Assembly (NCBI RefSeq): GCF_039542035.1
Contig: NZ_BAABHJ010000008.1
Location: 372,001-436,000 of the forward strand
Length of the DNA: 64,000 bases
From: Actinoallomurus liliacearum
GTDB lineage: Bacteria > Actinomycetota > Actinomycetes > Streptosporangiales > Streptosporangiaceae
Direction of reading: 5' to 3'
The translations under genes were made by a program, and so were the position numbers. Numbering within the stretch: position 1 is the first letter of the stretch; each line of letters opens with the position of its first letter. Positions 16,108-24,017 of the stretch are shown one piece after another. The notes beneath the pieces were generated by a model. The model was given only the letters and a program-made list of their open reading frames with translations, did no database searches and was not told the origin of the DNA.

Positions 16108-16585
16108 TGGTCTGCGATGAAACCCCCTTCACTTCCTCCTCCTGGACGCCGAGCGGCAGCAGGGTCGAAGCCACGATCGGCTGGTGGCAGGCGCTGCAGG
16201 CGAGATAGGGGTCGGTCTCACCGCCGCAGGCCGTGTGCACCAGCGGGCGGCGAGCCTCTTCTCCCCCGGTCGCGTGGCCCTCCGCCCAACGGGTGATCGC
16301 CACGATGGCCGGGACGACCAGCTCGCGGGCGGCCTCGGTGAGTTCGTACTCGTACCACGGCTTGTCGGAACGGTAGGCGCGCCTGGACAGCAGACCCAGC
16401 TCGGTCAGATCATTAAGACGCGACGTGAGGATGTTCGCCGAGATGCCGAGGGTGCGCTTGAGCTCACCGAATCGGCGGACACCGAAGAACACCTCCCGCA
16501 GGATCTGATAGCTCCATCGTTCGGAGATCGCGGCGAGGAACGCCTGGCCGTGCTGGAACGTGACATGTCCGGTACGATCAGCCAC
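16103..16585 (-). CDS. HxlR-family transcriptional regulator
   Basis: A 160-residue winged-helix regulator of the HxlR/DUF24 family: AFLAAISERWSYQILREVFFG, RFGELKRTLGISANILTSRL for the recognition helix, and YELTEAARELVVPAIVAITRWAEGH. A C-terminal extension carries Cys in TACGGETDPYLACSACHQP, a CxxC pair plus one more that could bind metal or sense thiol/electrophile stress. The chosen start is GTG (complement 16583-16585), with GGAGG 4 nt upstream; the frame opens 9 codons earlier at a TTG. It precedes the hydrolase/NTF2 pair on the same strand, and both promoters carry ACTAGT sites, so it probably regulates them and itself. Confidence 0.88.
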   Translation of the reverse strand: MADRTGHVTFQHGQAFLAAISERWSYQILREVFFGVRRFGELKRTLGISANILTSRLNDLTELGLLSRRAYRSDKPWYEYELTEAARELVVPAIVAITRWAEGHATGGEEARRPLVHTACGGETDPYLACSACHQPIVASTLLPLGVQEEEVKGVSSQTN

Positions 16586-16594
16586 AACCCCTCC

Positions 16595-16634
16595 AGTAGT
16601 TTCAGAACACAACTAGTTCGTGAATTCTACTATC
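16595..16634. promoter_or_regulatory. HxlR operator at its own promoter
   Basis: ACTAGT at 16612-16617 (in AACTAGTTCG, nearly identical to TACTAGTTCA in the downstream array) has degenerate copies 17 bp to either side: AGTAGT at 16595 and ACTATC at 16629. It lies about 27 bp upstream of the HxlR start codon. It matches the array at 16068-16107, consistent with autoregulation. Confidence 0.5.
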
Positions 16635-16684
16635 GGCGTCTCGGGGCGGACACGGATCGGGCTGACAGTGCCGCGCGACAGGGC

Positions 16685-16719
16685 GGGTCGGCCAGACCAC
16701 CGACCAGGCCGCCCGACCC
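16685..16719 (-). terminator. Stem-loop after threonine dehydratase gene
   Basis: On the plus strand GGGTCGGCC (16685-16693) can pair with GGCCGCCCGACCC (16707-16719) with one bulged base, about 40 bp past the dehydratase stop on the minus strand. No T-run. The remainder of 16635-16760 looks non-coding. Confidence 0.4.
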
Positions 16720-16760
16720 GGCGCGGCGGGCGGGAGGCCAGAGCGCGGCGGCGGCGGACG

Positions 16761-17972
16761 TCAGCTGAAGCTGAGGGTGTAGCCCTCGGCGCGGAGGCGG
16801 CCGAGGACCTCGTCGCAGTGGTCCGGGCCGCGGGTCTCCAGGTGCAGCGACACCTCGGCCTCGTCGATGTTCAACCGGGCGGCGGTCCGCTGGTGGACGA
16901 CGTCCAGGACGTTGACGCCCAGTTCGGCCAGCTCGCTCAGCAGCGTGACGAGCGCGCCGGGCCGGTCCGGGAGCCGGACGCGGAACATCAGGTAGCGACC
17001 GGCCACCGCCAGCCCGTGGCGGAGCACCTTCGACAGCAGCAGCGGGTCGATGTTGCCGCCGGACAGCACCGTCACCACGGGCGGCTCGAACATCTGTGGC
17101 CGGTCCAGGAGCGCGGCGACGCCGACCGCGCCGGCGGGCTCGACGACCTGTTTCGAACGTTCCAGGCAGTTGAGCAGGGCTCGGGAGATCATCTCCTCAG
17201 AGACGGTGACGACCGAGTCGACGAGCTTGGAGATCAGTTCGAAGGTGAGGTCGCCCGGTCGGCCGACCGCGATGCCGTCGGCCATGGTGCCGGCCGGCTC
17301 CACGGACACGGGGCGTCCGGCGGCCAGTGACGGCGGGAAGGCCGCCGCGCGCTCGGCCTGGGCGCCGACGACCCGTACGTCCGGACGCAGTTCCTTCACG
17401 GCCGCGGCGATCCCCGCGATCAGGCCGCCGCCCCCGACCGGCACCACGATCGTGCGGACCTCCGGGCACTGCTCGAGGATCTCCAAGCCCACCGTGCCCT
17501 GCCCGGCGACCACGTCGGGATGGTCGAACGGGTGGATGAAGACGGCCTCGTTGTCGTGGGCGTACGCCTTGGCGGTCGCCAGGCAGGCGTCCACGCCCGG
17601 TCCGCCGAACACGACCTCCGCGCCGTACGCCCGGGTCGCGGCGACCTTCGGCAGCGGGGCGCCTTCCGGCATGAAGACGACGCTCCGGCAGCCGAGCAGC
17701 GTGGCGGCCAGCGCGACGCCCTGCGCGTGGTTCCCGGCGCTCGCCGCGACAACGCCGCGCGCCCGCTCCTCCGCGCTGAGGCGGGCGATGCGGACGTACG
17801 CTCCGCGCGCCTTGAACGACCCCGCGCGCTGAAGGTTCTCGGCCTTGAGCAGGACCGGGCCGCCGACCTTCGCCGACAGCGACCGGGACTCCAGGATCGG
17901 GGTCGTCACGGCGACCTCGCGTAGTACCTCGCGAGCCGCACGGACCTCATCTACGCTGACGGGACCGCTCAT
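16761..17972 (-). CDS. ilvA: Threonine ammonia-lyase (threonine dehydratase) with ACT domain
   Basis: A 403-residue fold-type II PLP enzyme that deaminates threonine to 2-oxobutanoate, the first step of isoleucine synthesis. PLP Lys54 is in AGSFKARGA, SAGNHAQGVA binds substrate/cofactor, and the glycine loop VGGGGLIAG binds phosphate. A single ACT-type regulatory domain (about 325-403, MFRVRLPDRPGALVTLLSELAELGVNV) makes it the shorter 400-residue class rather than the 500-residue E. coli IlvA with two ACT-like domains. The ATG (complement 17970-17972) follows GGGAG; the frame continues 32 codons upstream without merit. It is monocistronic. Confidence 0.93.
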   Translation of the reverse strand: MSGPVSVDEVRAAREVLREVAVTTPILESRSLSAKVGGPVLLKAENLQRAGSFKARGAYVRIARLSAEERARGVVAASAGNHAQGVALAATLLGCRSVVFMPEGAPLPKVAATRAYGAEVVFGGPGVDACLATAKAYAHDNEAVFIHPFDHPDVVAGQGTVGLEILEQCPEVRTIVVPVGGGGLIAGIAAAVKELRPDVRVVGAQAERAAAFPPSLAAGRPVSVEPAGTMADGIAVGRPGDLTFELISKLVDSVVTVSEEMISRALLNCLERSKQVVEPAGAVGVAALLDRPQMFEPPVVTVLSGGNIDPLLLSKVLRHGLAVAGRYLMFRVRLPDRPGALVTLLSELAELGVNVLDVVHQRTAARLNIDEAEVSLHLETRGPDHCDEVLGRLRAEGYTLSFS

Positions 17973-18120
17973 GCCCCGAGTCTCCCACGGCAGGGATCGG
18001 GCACTCATCCCACCAGGTTCGTGGCGTCGGTGTGGGGCGCGTTCAGGGCTCCGCCGAAGCGGTGGCATATCAGGGGCCAGGCCGGTCGGAGCCGGGTCTT
18101 CGTGACGGTGGTGGATGCCG

Positions 18121-18555
18121 TCATGGTGTGGATTCGAGGATCCGCCGGAGGGTGTGCAGGTTCTTTTTCATTCCTTGTTTGAACAAGTGTTCGGCGATGC
18201 CGCTGAGGGGGTGGGGCAGGCCCGTTCCGCTGATCTGTGCCTCGAGTGTCAGCCTGGTGCCTGCTGCGGTCGGTTCGACCCGGTAGTGGTAGCGGAAGGG
18301 TGTGGGGCCACTGGTGGAGGCGAAGGTGACCTGTTCGCCCGGGATGTGGGTGGTGACCTCGACCTCGTTGTGGGCGGGGCCACCGGGCAGCGAGCGCACC
18401 GTGCGGAATCGTGCGCCGTTTCCGGAGAAGGCCGGGGTAAGGGCGGTGACCTGGGTAACGGCTTCGTACCAGCGAGGCATTGTGCGGAAGTCGGCGATGA
18501 AGGCGAACACGGTGTCACTGGGGCGGTTGATGTCCAGTGAGATCTGAAAGCTCAT
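18121..18555 (-). CDS. SRPBCC-family (polyketide cyclase/dehydrase-like) protein
   Basis: A 144-residue helix-grip protein: MSFQISLDINRPSDTVFAFIADFRTMPRWYE, then antiparallel strands and a long C-terminal helix (GIAEHLFKQGMKKNLHTLRRILE). The cavity-forming fold is clear; no catalytic residue is diagnostic, so ligand binding is as likely as catalysis. The ATG (complement 18553-18555) follows AGGAG; an ATG six codons upstream is less well placed. It lies downstream of the metallo-beta-lactamase gene across repeat-rich DNA and may be in the same MarR-controlled unit. Confidence 0.85.
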   Translation of the reverse strand: MSFQISLDINRPSDTVFAFIADFRTMPRWYEAVTQVTALTPAFSGNGARFRTVRSLPGGPAHNEVEVTTHIPGEQVTFASTSGPTPFRYHYRVEPTAAGTRLTLEAQISGTGLPHPLSGIAEHLFKQGMKKNLHTLRRILESTP

Positions 18556-18590
18556 TCTGGCTCCTGGGGGCATGCGGAGGGTCGGTGGTC

Positions 18591-18690
18591 GGGGGCTGTC
18601 GAGGGCGGCGGTCGGCCGCCGGGCCGGGGGCGAGGGCGGCGGTCAGCCGCCGACCGGGGGGCTGTCGAGGGCGGCGGTCAGCCGCCGCCC
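18591..18690. repeat. Three imperfect tandem repeats of about 35/30/35 bp
   Basis: Units at 18591-18625, 18626-18655 and 18656-18690 share the core GAGGGCGGCGGTC(A/G)GCCGCCG; the outer two also share GGGGGCTGTC and the middle lacks five bases of it. The third unit is the original 3' end of the metallo-beta-lactamase-fold gene; the gene's stop now lies in the second unit. Each core can form a GGCGGC/GCCGCC hairpin, so the array may also act as a terminator. Confidence 0.8.
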
Positions 18691-19521
18691 TGCCTCGGGG
18701 TCGTGTGCCGGCAGCACGACCAGTCCGGGAAGCCGGCTGCGGAGTTGGTTGACCATCCCGGTGGCGGTGCGCATCTGCCGCTTGCCGCCGACGCCGGGGA
18801 GTTCTCCTTGGGCCAGGAGCCGGTCGTCGTAGGTGAGGTCACCGACCATGAGGAGCGGTCGGCGGCCGGGGCGGCGCACGAGCATCGACAGGGAACCGGG
18901 GGTGTGGCCGGGGGTGGGCAGCAGCACCAGGCTGCCGTCGCCGAACAGGTCGTGCCCGTGCTGGAACGGCGCGAGCGCGGGGTCGGCGAGGCCTTCCATC
19001 GTGATGCGCTTCCACCGCAGGCCGGGCAGGTCGATGTGGTCGGTCAGCAGACCGCGGGCACGGCGCAGCGGCCGGTGCAGTGACTCCCATTCGGATCGGC
19101 TGACCACGATCTGGGAGTCACCCAGCAGCGGGAGACCACCGATGTGGTCCTGATGCAGGTGGGAAAGGACCGCGGTGTGGACGTTCTGGACGGCGTGACC
19201 CAGCCCTCGCAGCCCGGCCGCCAATGTCTCGTCGGCAGCGATGTCGAACTTGGCCAGCCGCGAGTAGACCAGGCCGTTGACCCCGCCGGGGAAGTAGTCC
19301 GGATCGGTGACCGAGGCGCGATCCTGGCCGGTGTCGAACAGCACCAGGCCCTGGCGGTGTTCGATCACGTAGACGTTGATCGGCCGGGGGGCCGTCCAGC
19401 GCCGGGATGTGGCCAGCCACAGGTAGGTGTTCTTCCACGTCGGCCCGACGTGCTCGGGACGGATCGTGACGTTGCCGGTGCTGATGACCGAGACTCCCGC
19501 GATGGGGTCGGACGTGCTCAT
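18643..19521 (-). CDS. Metallo-beta-lactamase-fold hydrolase (AHL-lactonase-like)
   Basis: A 292-residue MBL-fold enzyme. Metal ligands: SHLHQDHIGG at 120-129 (His121, His123, Asp125, His126), His in PTPGHTPGS, Asp in VGDLTYD and His in LPAHDPEAG. The long N-terminal strand pair and the DTGQD motif resemble N-acyl-homoserine lactonases such as AiiA, but alkyl-sulfatase-like or other lactone substrates fit too. The ATG (complement 19519-19521) follows GAGGGAGAG. The C-terminus was changed by tandem duplication of its 3' end: the reading frame passes through one repeat and stops in the next. Divergent from a MarR regulator that probably controls it. Confidence 0.88.
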   Translation of the reverse strand: MSTSDPIAGVSVISTGNVTIRPEHVGPTWKNTYLWLATSRRWTAPRPINVYVIEHRQGLVLFDTGQDRASVTDPDYFPGGVNGLVYSRLAKFDIAADETLAAGLRGLGHAVQNVHTAVLSHLHQDHIGGLPLLGDSQIVVSRSEWESLHRPLRRARGLLTDHIDLPGLRWKRITMEGLADPALAPFQHGHDLFGDGSLVLLPTPGHTPGSLSMLVRRPGRRPLLMVGDLTYDDRLLAQGELPGVGGKRQMRTATGMVNQLRSRLPGLVVLPAHDPEAGRRLTAALDSPPVGG

Positions 19522-19545
19522 GGCACTCTCCCTCGTTGTGTTACA

Positions 19546-19560
19546 TGACATTAGATGTCA
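19546..19560. promoter_or_regulatory. MarR-type operator, perfect TGACAT-n3-ATGTCA palindrome
   Basis: A perfect inverted repeat TGACAT TAG ATGTCA lies about 25 bp upstream of the hydrolase ATG. This size and arm spacing fit MarR dimers. A related sequence occurs nearer the MarR gene (19599-19618). Confidence 0.6.
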
Positions 19561-19598
19561 CGACATCTGTTGTCCGCAAGAGGGTTCGGTCAAATACT

Positions 19599-19618
19599 TG
19601 TCATGACATACGTGTCGT
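19599..19618. promoter_or_regulatory. Second MarR-type operator
   Basis: TGTCATGACA (19599-19608) is a perfect palindrome, and the overlapping ATGACA-TACG-TGTCGT (19603-19618) forms a near-perfect inverted repeat. It shares ATGACAT with the site at 19546-19560, about 50 bp away, and lies about 50 bp upstream of the MarR GTG. Together the sites suggest control of both divergent promoters. Confidence 0.5.
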
Positions 19619-19668
19619 GTAACCTTTGCACCGTCGTCCGATTGCAGACGCGAGCGAGGGGGCGAACC

Positions 19669-20121
19669 GTGAAGCCCGTTGAAGAACTGCGGTACCTGAT
19701 CCTGGCCGTGCAGCGGGAAGGGAACCGGATCCTCGCCGCACAACTACGGCCGCTCGGTTTGACCCCCTCCCAGGGCGAGGTACTCCGGGTGATGCACGAC
19801 CATGGGCCCCTCACACTGTCGGCTCTCGGCCACCTGCTGGTCTGCGAGACCACTGCGAGCCCCAGCCGCCTGGTCGACCGCCTGGTGGGACAGGGACTTT
19901 TGGAGCGCACCACCGACCCGCACGACCGCAGATACGTCACGCTGACCCTCACCCCCGAAGGGCGGCGGCTGGAGCGCCGGGTCGTCACCGTCGAAGACCA
20001 CCTGCACGGCGTCTTGGAACGGCTCGTCGCGGGCCAGCCGCTCGAGGAGACCATCCGGCTGTTGCGCAACATGGCGAACGAGTTCCCCGCCGGCCAGGCC
20101 CTCGCCCGCCGCCGGGCTTGA
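19669..20121 (+). CDS. MarR-family transcriptional regulator
   Basis: A 150-residue winged-helix regulator: LAAQLRPLGLTPSQGEVLRVMHDHGPLTLSAL, recognition helix region LVCETTASPSRLVDRLVGQGLLER, and the wing TDPHDRRYVTLTLTPEGRRL. Start GTG at 19669 gives MKPVEELRYLI behind a GAGGGGGCG ribosome site; the 38 codons open upstream run over the operator. It is divergent from the MBL-fold hydrolase and shares operators with it. The effector is unknown. Only 9 bp separate its stop from the convergent ROK gene stop. Confidence 0.9.
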   Translation: MKPVEELRYLILAVQREGNRILAAQLRPLGLTPSQGEVLRVMHDHGPLTLSALGHLLVCETTASPSRLVDRLVGQGLLERTTDPHDRRYVTLTLTPEGRRLERRVVTVEDHLHGVLERLVAGQPLEETIRLLRNMANEFPAGQALARRRA

Positions 20122-20130
20122 ACGCGAACC

Positions 20131-21054
20131 CTAATCCGCGGTCCAGTAACGGTCCTCGGCGAGGATGAAGGCGGCGGCGCCGATCAGGCCGGCCATCTGG
20201 CCCAGGGCGGCGGGGACGACTCGGACCTGGCGGGCGAAGTCCATCCGGGCGTGTGCCCGTAGCGTGTCCTCGAGCGGCCGGAACAGCAGCGGGCCCGCCT
20301 GAGACAGGCCGCCGCCGATGGCCACGACCTCCAGGTCGCACAGGTGCGTCGCGGAGGCGATCGCCACGCCGAGCGCCCACCCCGCGCGGTTCATCGCCCG
20401 GACGGCGATGGGGTGTCCTCGGGCGGCGTCGGTGGCGAGGTCCTTGCCGGTCTCGCCCGGCCAGCCCTGCTCCCGCGCCCAGGCCGCCAGGCCGGGCCCC
20501 CGCGCGATGGCCTCCAGGCAGCCGCGACCGCCGCACTCGCACGGCGGCCCCTCATGGTCGACGATCACGTGACCGATATGGCCCGCGTTGCCGCTCACCC
20601 CGTCGACGAGGCGGCCGCCGAGGATCAGCCCGCCGCCGACGCCGGTCGAGACGACCATGCCCAGCATGTCGCCGCGCCCGCGGCCCGCGCCGCGCCAGTG
20701 CTCTCCGACCGCCATCGCGACCGCGTCGTTGTGGATCCGGACCGGCAGGTCCGGGTAGCGGTCCTGCAACCGCTCGCGCAGCGGGAAGCCCCGCCACGCC
20801 GGAATGTTGAGCGGCGAGACCTTCCCGCTCGGCCAGCTCATCGGGCCGCCGCACCCGACCCCGACGCCGGCGAGCCGCGCGGCGGGCAGCCGGTCGATCA
20901 GGCTGAGCACCGTCCGCCAGAGGGTCTCGGCGTCGGCGTGCGGCGGCTGCGGCGTGGAGATGCGCTCGTACGCGGCGATCCGCCCGCCCGGCTCGACCAG
21001 CGCGGCGGCCAGCTTGGTGCCGCCGACGTCGACCGCGAGGACACAGTCGGTCAC
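20131..21054 (-). CDS. ROK-family sugar kinase (glucokinase-like)
   Basis: A 307-residue ATP-dependent hexose kinase. Phosphate motif DVGGTK at 9-14, catalytic Asp110 in IHNDAVAM, the ROK zinc site with His in GHIGH (158-162) and Cys172, Cys174, Cys179 in CECGGRGCLEA. No N-terminal helix-turn-helix, so it is an enzyme and not a ROK repressor. Glucose or N-acetylmannosamine/glucosamine are likely substrates; I cannot choose. Its GTG overlaps the FIST gene stop by 4 bp (GTGA), so the two are translationally coupled. No terminator is visible in the 9-bp gap to the convergent MarR gene. Confidence 0.9.
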   Translation of the reverse strand: MTDCVLAVDVGGTKLAAALVEPGGRIAAYERISTPQPPHADAETLWRTVLSLIDRLPAARLAGVGVGCGGPMSWPSGKVSPLNIPAWRGFPLRERLQDRYPDLPVRIHNDAVAMAVGEHWRGAGRGRGDMLGMVVSTGVGGGLILGGRLVDGVSGNAGHIGHVIVDHEGPPCECGGRGCLEAIARGPGLAAWAREQGWPGETGKDLATDAARGHPIAVRAMNRAGWALGVAIASATHLCDLEVVAIGGGLSQAGPLLFRPLEDTLRAHARMDFARQVRVVPAALGQMAGLIGAAAFILAEDRYWTAD

Positions 21055-22241
21055 GGGCCCTCCTTGCCGCCGGGGCCGAAGGCCAGGATGGACGCGGTGA
21101 AGCTGTGTACGTGGTTGCGCCCCGCGACCGGCCCGATCTCCCCCGCGGCGAAGAACCCGCCGACGCCGGGCCCGCCGAGCACGTCGCGCAGCGTGCGCAC
21201 GTCATGGTCGGAGCCGGCGAACATCGCCCGGCCCCGCCCCGTGCACGAGAACAGCAGCGCGCCCTCGATGGGCGCCAGGTCCAGGTCGGCCAGCAGGTGG
21301 GTGAGGTCCTCGTCCGCCGCGCCGGCGTCGCGCACGTGGAAGCGCACGGTCCGGCCGACCTCGATGATCTCCCCGGCGGCCAGCGCCCCCACCTCGGGGT
21401 CCGCGCCGATCACGCCGCGGACCAGGAAGTCGCCGCGCTCCTGCCGCTCGGCGTACTCGTCCATGGCCACGCCGATCAGCAGCCCCGCCTCGACCAGCCG
21501 GCGCTCGTCCTCCGGCAGCCCGGAGACGATCTCCTCGAGCTTGGCCAGCGCCGACATGCCGGCCAGCTCGTACAGGATGTTCTCCTCGGCCTTGGTGACC
21601 ACCATCGTCGGGCCGATGGGCCGGGCGCCCTGGCTGACCACGGTCGACGTCATCAGCGACCCGCCGAGGAGCACGCCGACGGCCCCGGAGTCGACGATCT
21701 CCCCGTCCGCGAACAGCCGGGTGGTCCCGCGGCCGCCCTGGCCGGTGGCCAGCCCGCCGACGAGCGGGAGCCCGGGCAGCACCTCCCCGGACCGCTCGAC
21801 GAACGCGTCCACCGGGAAGCTGTACGGATCGGCCAGCAGCACCGCGACGACGTCGTCATCCCGGGTCTGCGGCATGCCCACGACCGCCAGACGCGCCATC
21901 GCCTCGCCCTCCGAGGCGGGGAACTTCAGCGTCTCCAGCCGGAACGGCTCGATACGGGCCTCCGGAAGCCGGGCCGCCCAGGCGCTCACCGCGCTGGACC
22001 CTTCGACTCCCTGGCTGCCGCCGATCACCCCGGAAGCGCCACAGCCGATCACGTTGGGGGTGCCCGCGATCTCCATCGCCCGCCGCGCCGCCGGCTCGAC
22101 GGCCTCCGGGCTCGACGCGGACACGAAGACGAAAACCAGGTCCGGAGGGCCGTCCAGCGGCGTCACCGCCTGCGCCACCGCGGACTCCGCGGCCGCGACC
22201 AGGTCCGGCCCGACCGCCAGCCCATCGCCGAAGCGTGCCAT
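21051..22241 (-). CDS. FIST-domain sensory protein
   Basis: A 396-residue cytoplasmic protein. The N-terminal FIST domain (about 1-210: DLVFVFVSASSPEAVEPAARRA, VIGCGASGVIGGSQGVEGSSAV, LPLVGGLATGQGG) and the FIST_C domain (about 225-380: GVAMDEYAERQERGDFLVRGVIG, ALLFSCTGRG, GGFFAAGEIGPVAGRNHVHSF) are both complete. FIST proteins bind small ligands, thought to be amino acids, and usually accompany signalling proteins. Here there is no kinase or cyclase beside it; instead a ROK kinase overlaps its end. The ATG (complement 22239-22241) follows GGGGAGGGGG. Role unknown. Confidence 0.88.
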   Translation of the reverse strand: MARFGDGLAVGPDLVAAAESAVAQAVTPLDGPPDLVFVFVSASSPEAVEPAARRAMEIAGTPNVIGCGASGVIGGSQGVEGSSAVSAWAARLPEARIEPFRLETLKFPASEGEAMARLAVVGMPQTRDDDVVAVLLADPYSFPVDAFVERSGEVLPGLPLVGGLATGQGGRGTTRLFADGEIVDSGAVGVLLGGSLMTSTVVSQGARPIGPTMVVTKAEENILYELAGMSALAKLEEIVSGLPEDERRLVEAGLLIGVAMDEYAERQERGDFLVRGVIGADPEVGALAAGEIIEVGRTVRFHVRDAGAADEDLTHLLADLDLAPIEGALLFSCTGRGRAMFAGSDHDVRTLRDVLGGPGVGGFFAAGEIGPVAGRNHVHSFTASILAFGPGGKEGP

Positions 22242-22525
22242 CGCCCCCTCCCCTGCACCATGGGTCCGATGGTTACGGTCTACCACAGCCATCTGACGAA
22301 GCCACGAGTCAATGATCGACTTCGTAGCGCGACGCGCCCCGTGGTCGGATGCGGCGGCGGAGTTCCCGGCATAGGGTCATCACGAGCGAGCCCGACGCAG
22401 CGAGCGGAGTGGGCGGTGAGGCAAGAGCCGCCCATGAAGCCAGTGAGACGGGTGAGCATCTCTCTGACCTGGAGCAATGTGCTGCACCACGCCGGTCGTC
22501 CGGCGAGTGAGGAGCGGTACCCACA
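22242..22525. other. Divergent intergenic region, no gene seen
   Basis: This 284-bp stretch separates the FIST gene from the MoxR ATPase gene. It contains a spaced inverted repeat ACGAAG ... CTTCGT (near 22297-22325) and a GGGCGG/CCGCCC hairpin near 22415-22435. The open frames crossing it have arginine/serine-rich noise translations. It should hold both promoters; I could not assign hexamers. Confidence 0.5.
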
Positions 22526-23908
22526 GTGAATACGCGACCAACGACACTCGGTGAGCTTCGGGCGGGCGGCCACGTGCACCGGTCTGTCAAGGCCGAGATC
22601 CGGCACAACCTGCTCGCGCGGCTGCGCTCCGGAGAGCCCCGGTTCCCGGGCATCGTCGGGTTCGACGACACGGTTCTGCCGCATGTCGAGCGTGCGCTCC
22701 TCGCCGGGCACGACCTCGTCCTCCTCGGCGAGCGCGGCCAGGGCAAGTCGCGGCTGATCCGTACGCTCGGCGGGCTGCTGGACGAGTGGACTCCGGTCGT
22801 CGAGGGCTGTGAGATCAACGACCACCCGTACGCCCCGGTGTGCGTGCGCTGCCGCCGGCTGGCGGCCGAGGCGGGCGACGAGTTGCCCGTCGCTTGGAAG
22901 CATCGGGACGAGCGGTACGGCGAGAAGCTCGCCACGCCGGACACGAGTGTCGGCGACCTCATCGGCGACATCGACCCGATCAAGGTCGCGGAGGGCCGTA
23001 CGCTCGGGGACCCGGAGACCGTGCACTACGGCCTGGTCCCGCGCACCAACCGCGGGATCTTCTGCGTGAACGAGCTGCCCGACCTCGCCGAGCGCATCCA
23101 GGTGTCGCTGCTGAACGTCCTGGAGGAGCGGGACGTGCAGATCCGCGGCTACAACCTGCGGCTGCCGCTGGACGTCCTGCTGGTGGCCAGCGCCAACCCG
23201 GAGGACTACACGAACCGCGGCCGCATCATCACCCCGCTGAAGGACCGCTTCGGCGCGGAGATCCGCACGCACTACCCCCTGGACGTCGACGACGAGCTCG
23301 TGCTGATCGGCCAGGAGGCCGAGGTCGCGGCGGCGGTTCCGGTCCACCTGATGGAGGTCATCGCGCGGTTCACCCGGCTGGTCCGCGAGTCCCCGGCGGT
23401 CGACACGCGGTCCGGCGTGTCCGCCCGGTTCGCGATCGCGGCGACCGAGACGGTGGCGGCCTCCGCGCTGCGCCGCGCGGCCCTCGCCGGTGAGGAGCAG
23501 CCGGTGGCGCGCGTGTGCGACCTGCCGTCGATCGTGCCGACGCTGCTCGGCAAGGTCGAGTTCGAGGTCAGCGAGGAGGGCCGGGAGGAGGAGGTGCTGG
23601 CGCACCTGCTCCGCAGGGCCGTCGCGGAGACCTGGCGGCGCACGCTCGGCCCGGTCGACCTCAGCGGCCTGCTGGACCGGTTCGACAGAGGCGCGACGGT
23701 CGACTCCGGTGAACTGGTGGCGGCGGCCGACCTGCTGCACCACATCGGCCCGGTGTCCGGCCTGGCCCGCATCATGAACGGCCTCGGCATGGAGGGCGAG
23801 TCGCCGGGACACGCGGCGGCGGCGCTGGAGTTCGCGCTGGAAGGGCTCTACCTGATGCGCCGGCTGTCCAAGGACACCGAGGACGGGACCACCACGTACC
23901 GGACGTGA
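22526..23908 (+). CDS. MoxR/magnesium-chelatase-like AAA+ ATPase
   Basis: A 460-residue AAA+ ATPase with Walker A GERGQGKSR (68-76), Walker B-like GIFCVNELPDL, sensor-1 VASANPEDYTNRGRI and a C-terminal lid. An insert between Walker A and B carries Cys95, Cys106 and Cys109 (GCEIN ... VCVRC), plausibly metal-binding. The subfamily resembles ChlI/BchI more than short MoxR. It lies about 110 bp upstream of a VWA gene; ATPase plus VWA protein is the standard MoxR or chelatase pairing, used for metal insertion or protein-complex maturation. Start GTG at 22526. No client protein is evident nearby. Confidence 0.9.
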   Translation: MNTRPTTLGELRAGGHVHRSVKAEIRHNLLARLRSGEPRFPGIVGFDDTVLPHVERALLAGHDLVLLGERGQGKSRLIRTLGGLLDEWTPVVEGCEINDHPYAPVCVRCRRLAAEAGDELPVAWKHRDERYGEKLATPDTSVGDLIGDIDPIKVAEGRTLGDPETVHYGLVPRTNRGIFCVNELPDLAERIQVSLLNVLEERDVQIRGYNLRLPLDVLLVASANPEDYTNRGRIITPLKDRFGAEIRTHYPLDVDDELVLIGQEAEVAAAVPVHLMEVIARFTRLVRESPAVDTRSGVSARFAIAATETVAASALRRAALAGEEQPVARVCDLPSIVPTLLGKVEFEVSEEGREEEVLAHLLRRAVAETWRRTLGPVDLSGLLDRFDRGATVDSGELVAAADLLHHIGPVSGLARIMNGLGMEGESPGHAAAALEFALEGLYLMRRLSKDTEDGTTTYRT

Positions 23909-24017
23909 CGTGCTCCGGTGCCGACCGGTTCCCCGACGCGGTCCGCGTCGGGCCCGACCGGGACGGAGCGAGCCCCCGGCTCGGTGAGGGCCGGACGTAG
24001 CGAGGGAGGAGGTCGCC

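Noticed and set aside
16490..16620. Tandem promoter for a small RNA upstream of the HxlR gene
   Set aside because: The ACTAGT sites and stop/start positions explain the sequence as operators; no hairpin with T-run supports a separate RNA.
20344..22296. 650-codon plus-strand frame across the ROK and FIST genes
   Set aside because: Opposite strand has both genes with complete motifs; the plus translation is Arg/Ala/Ser-rich and has no fold.
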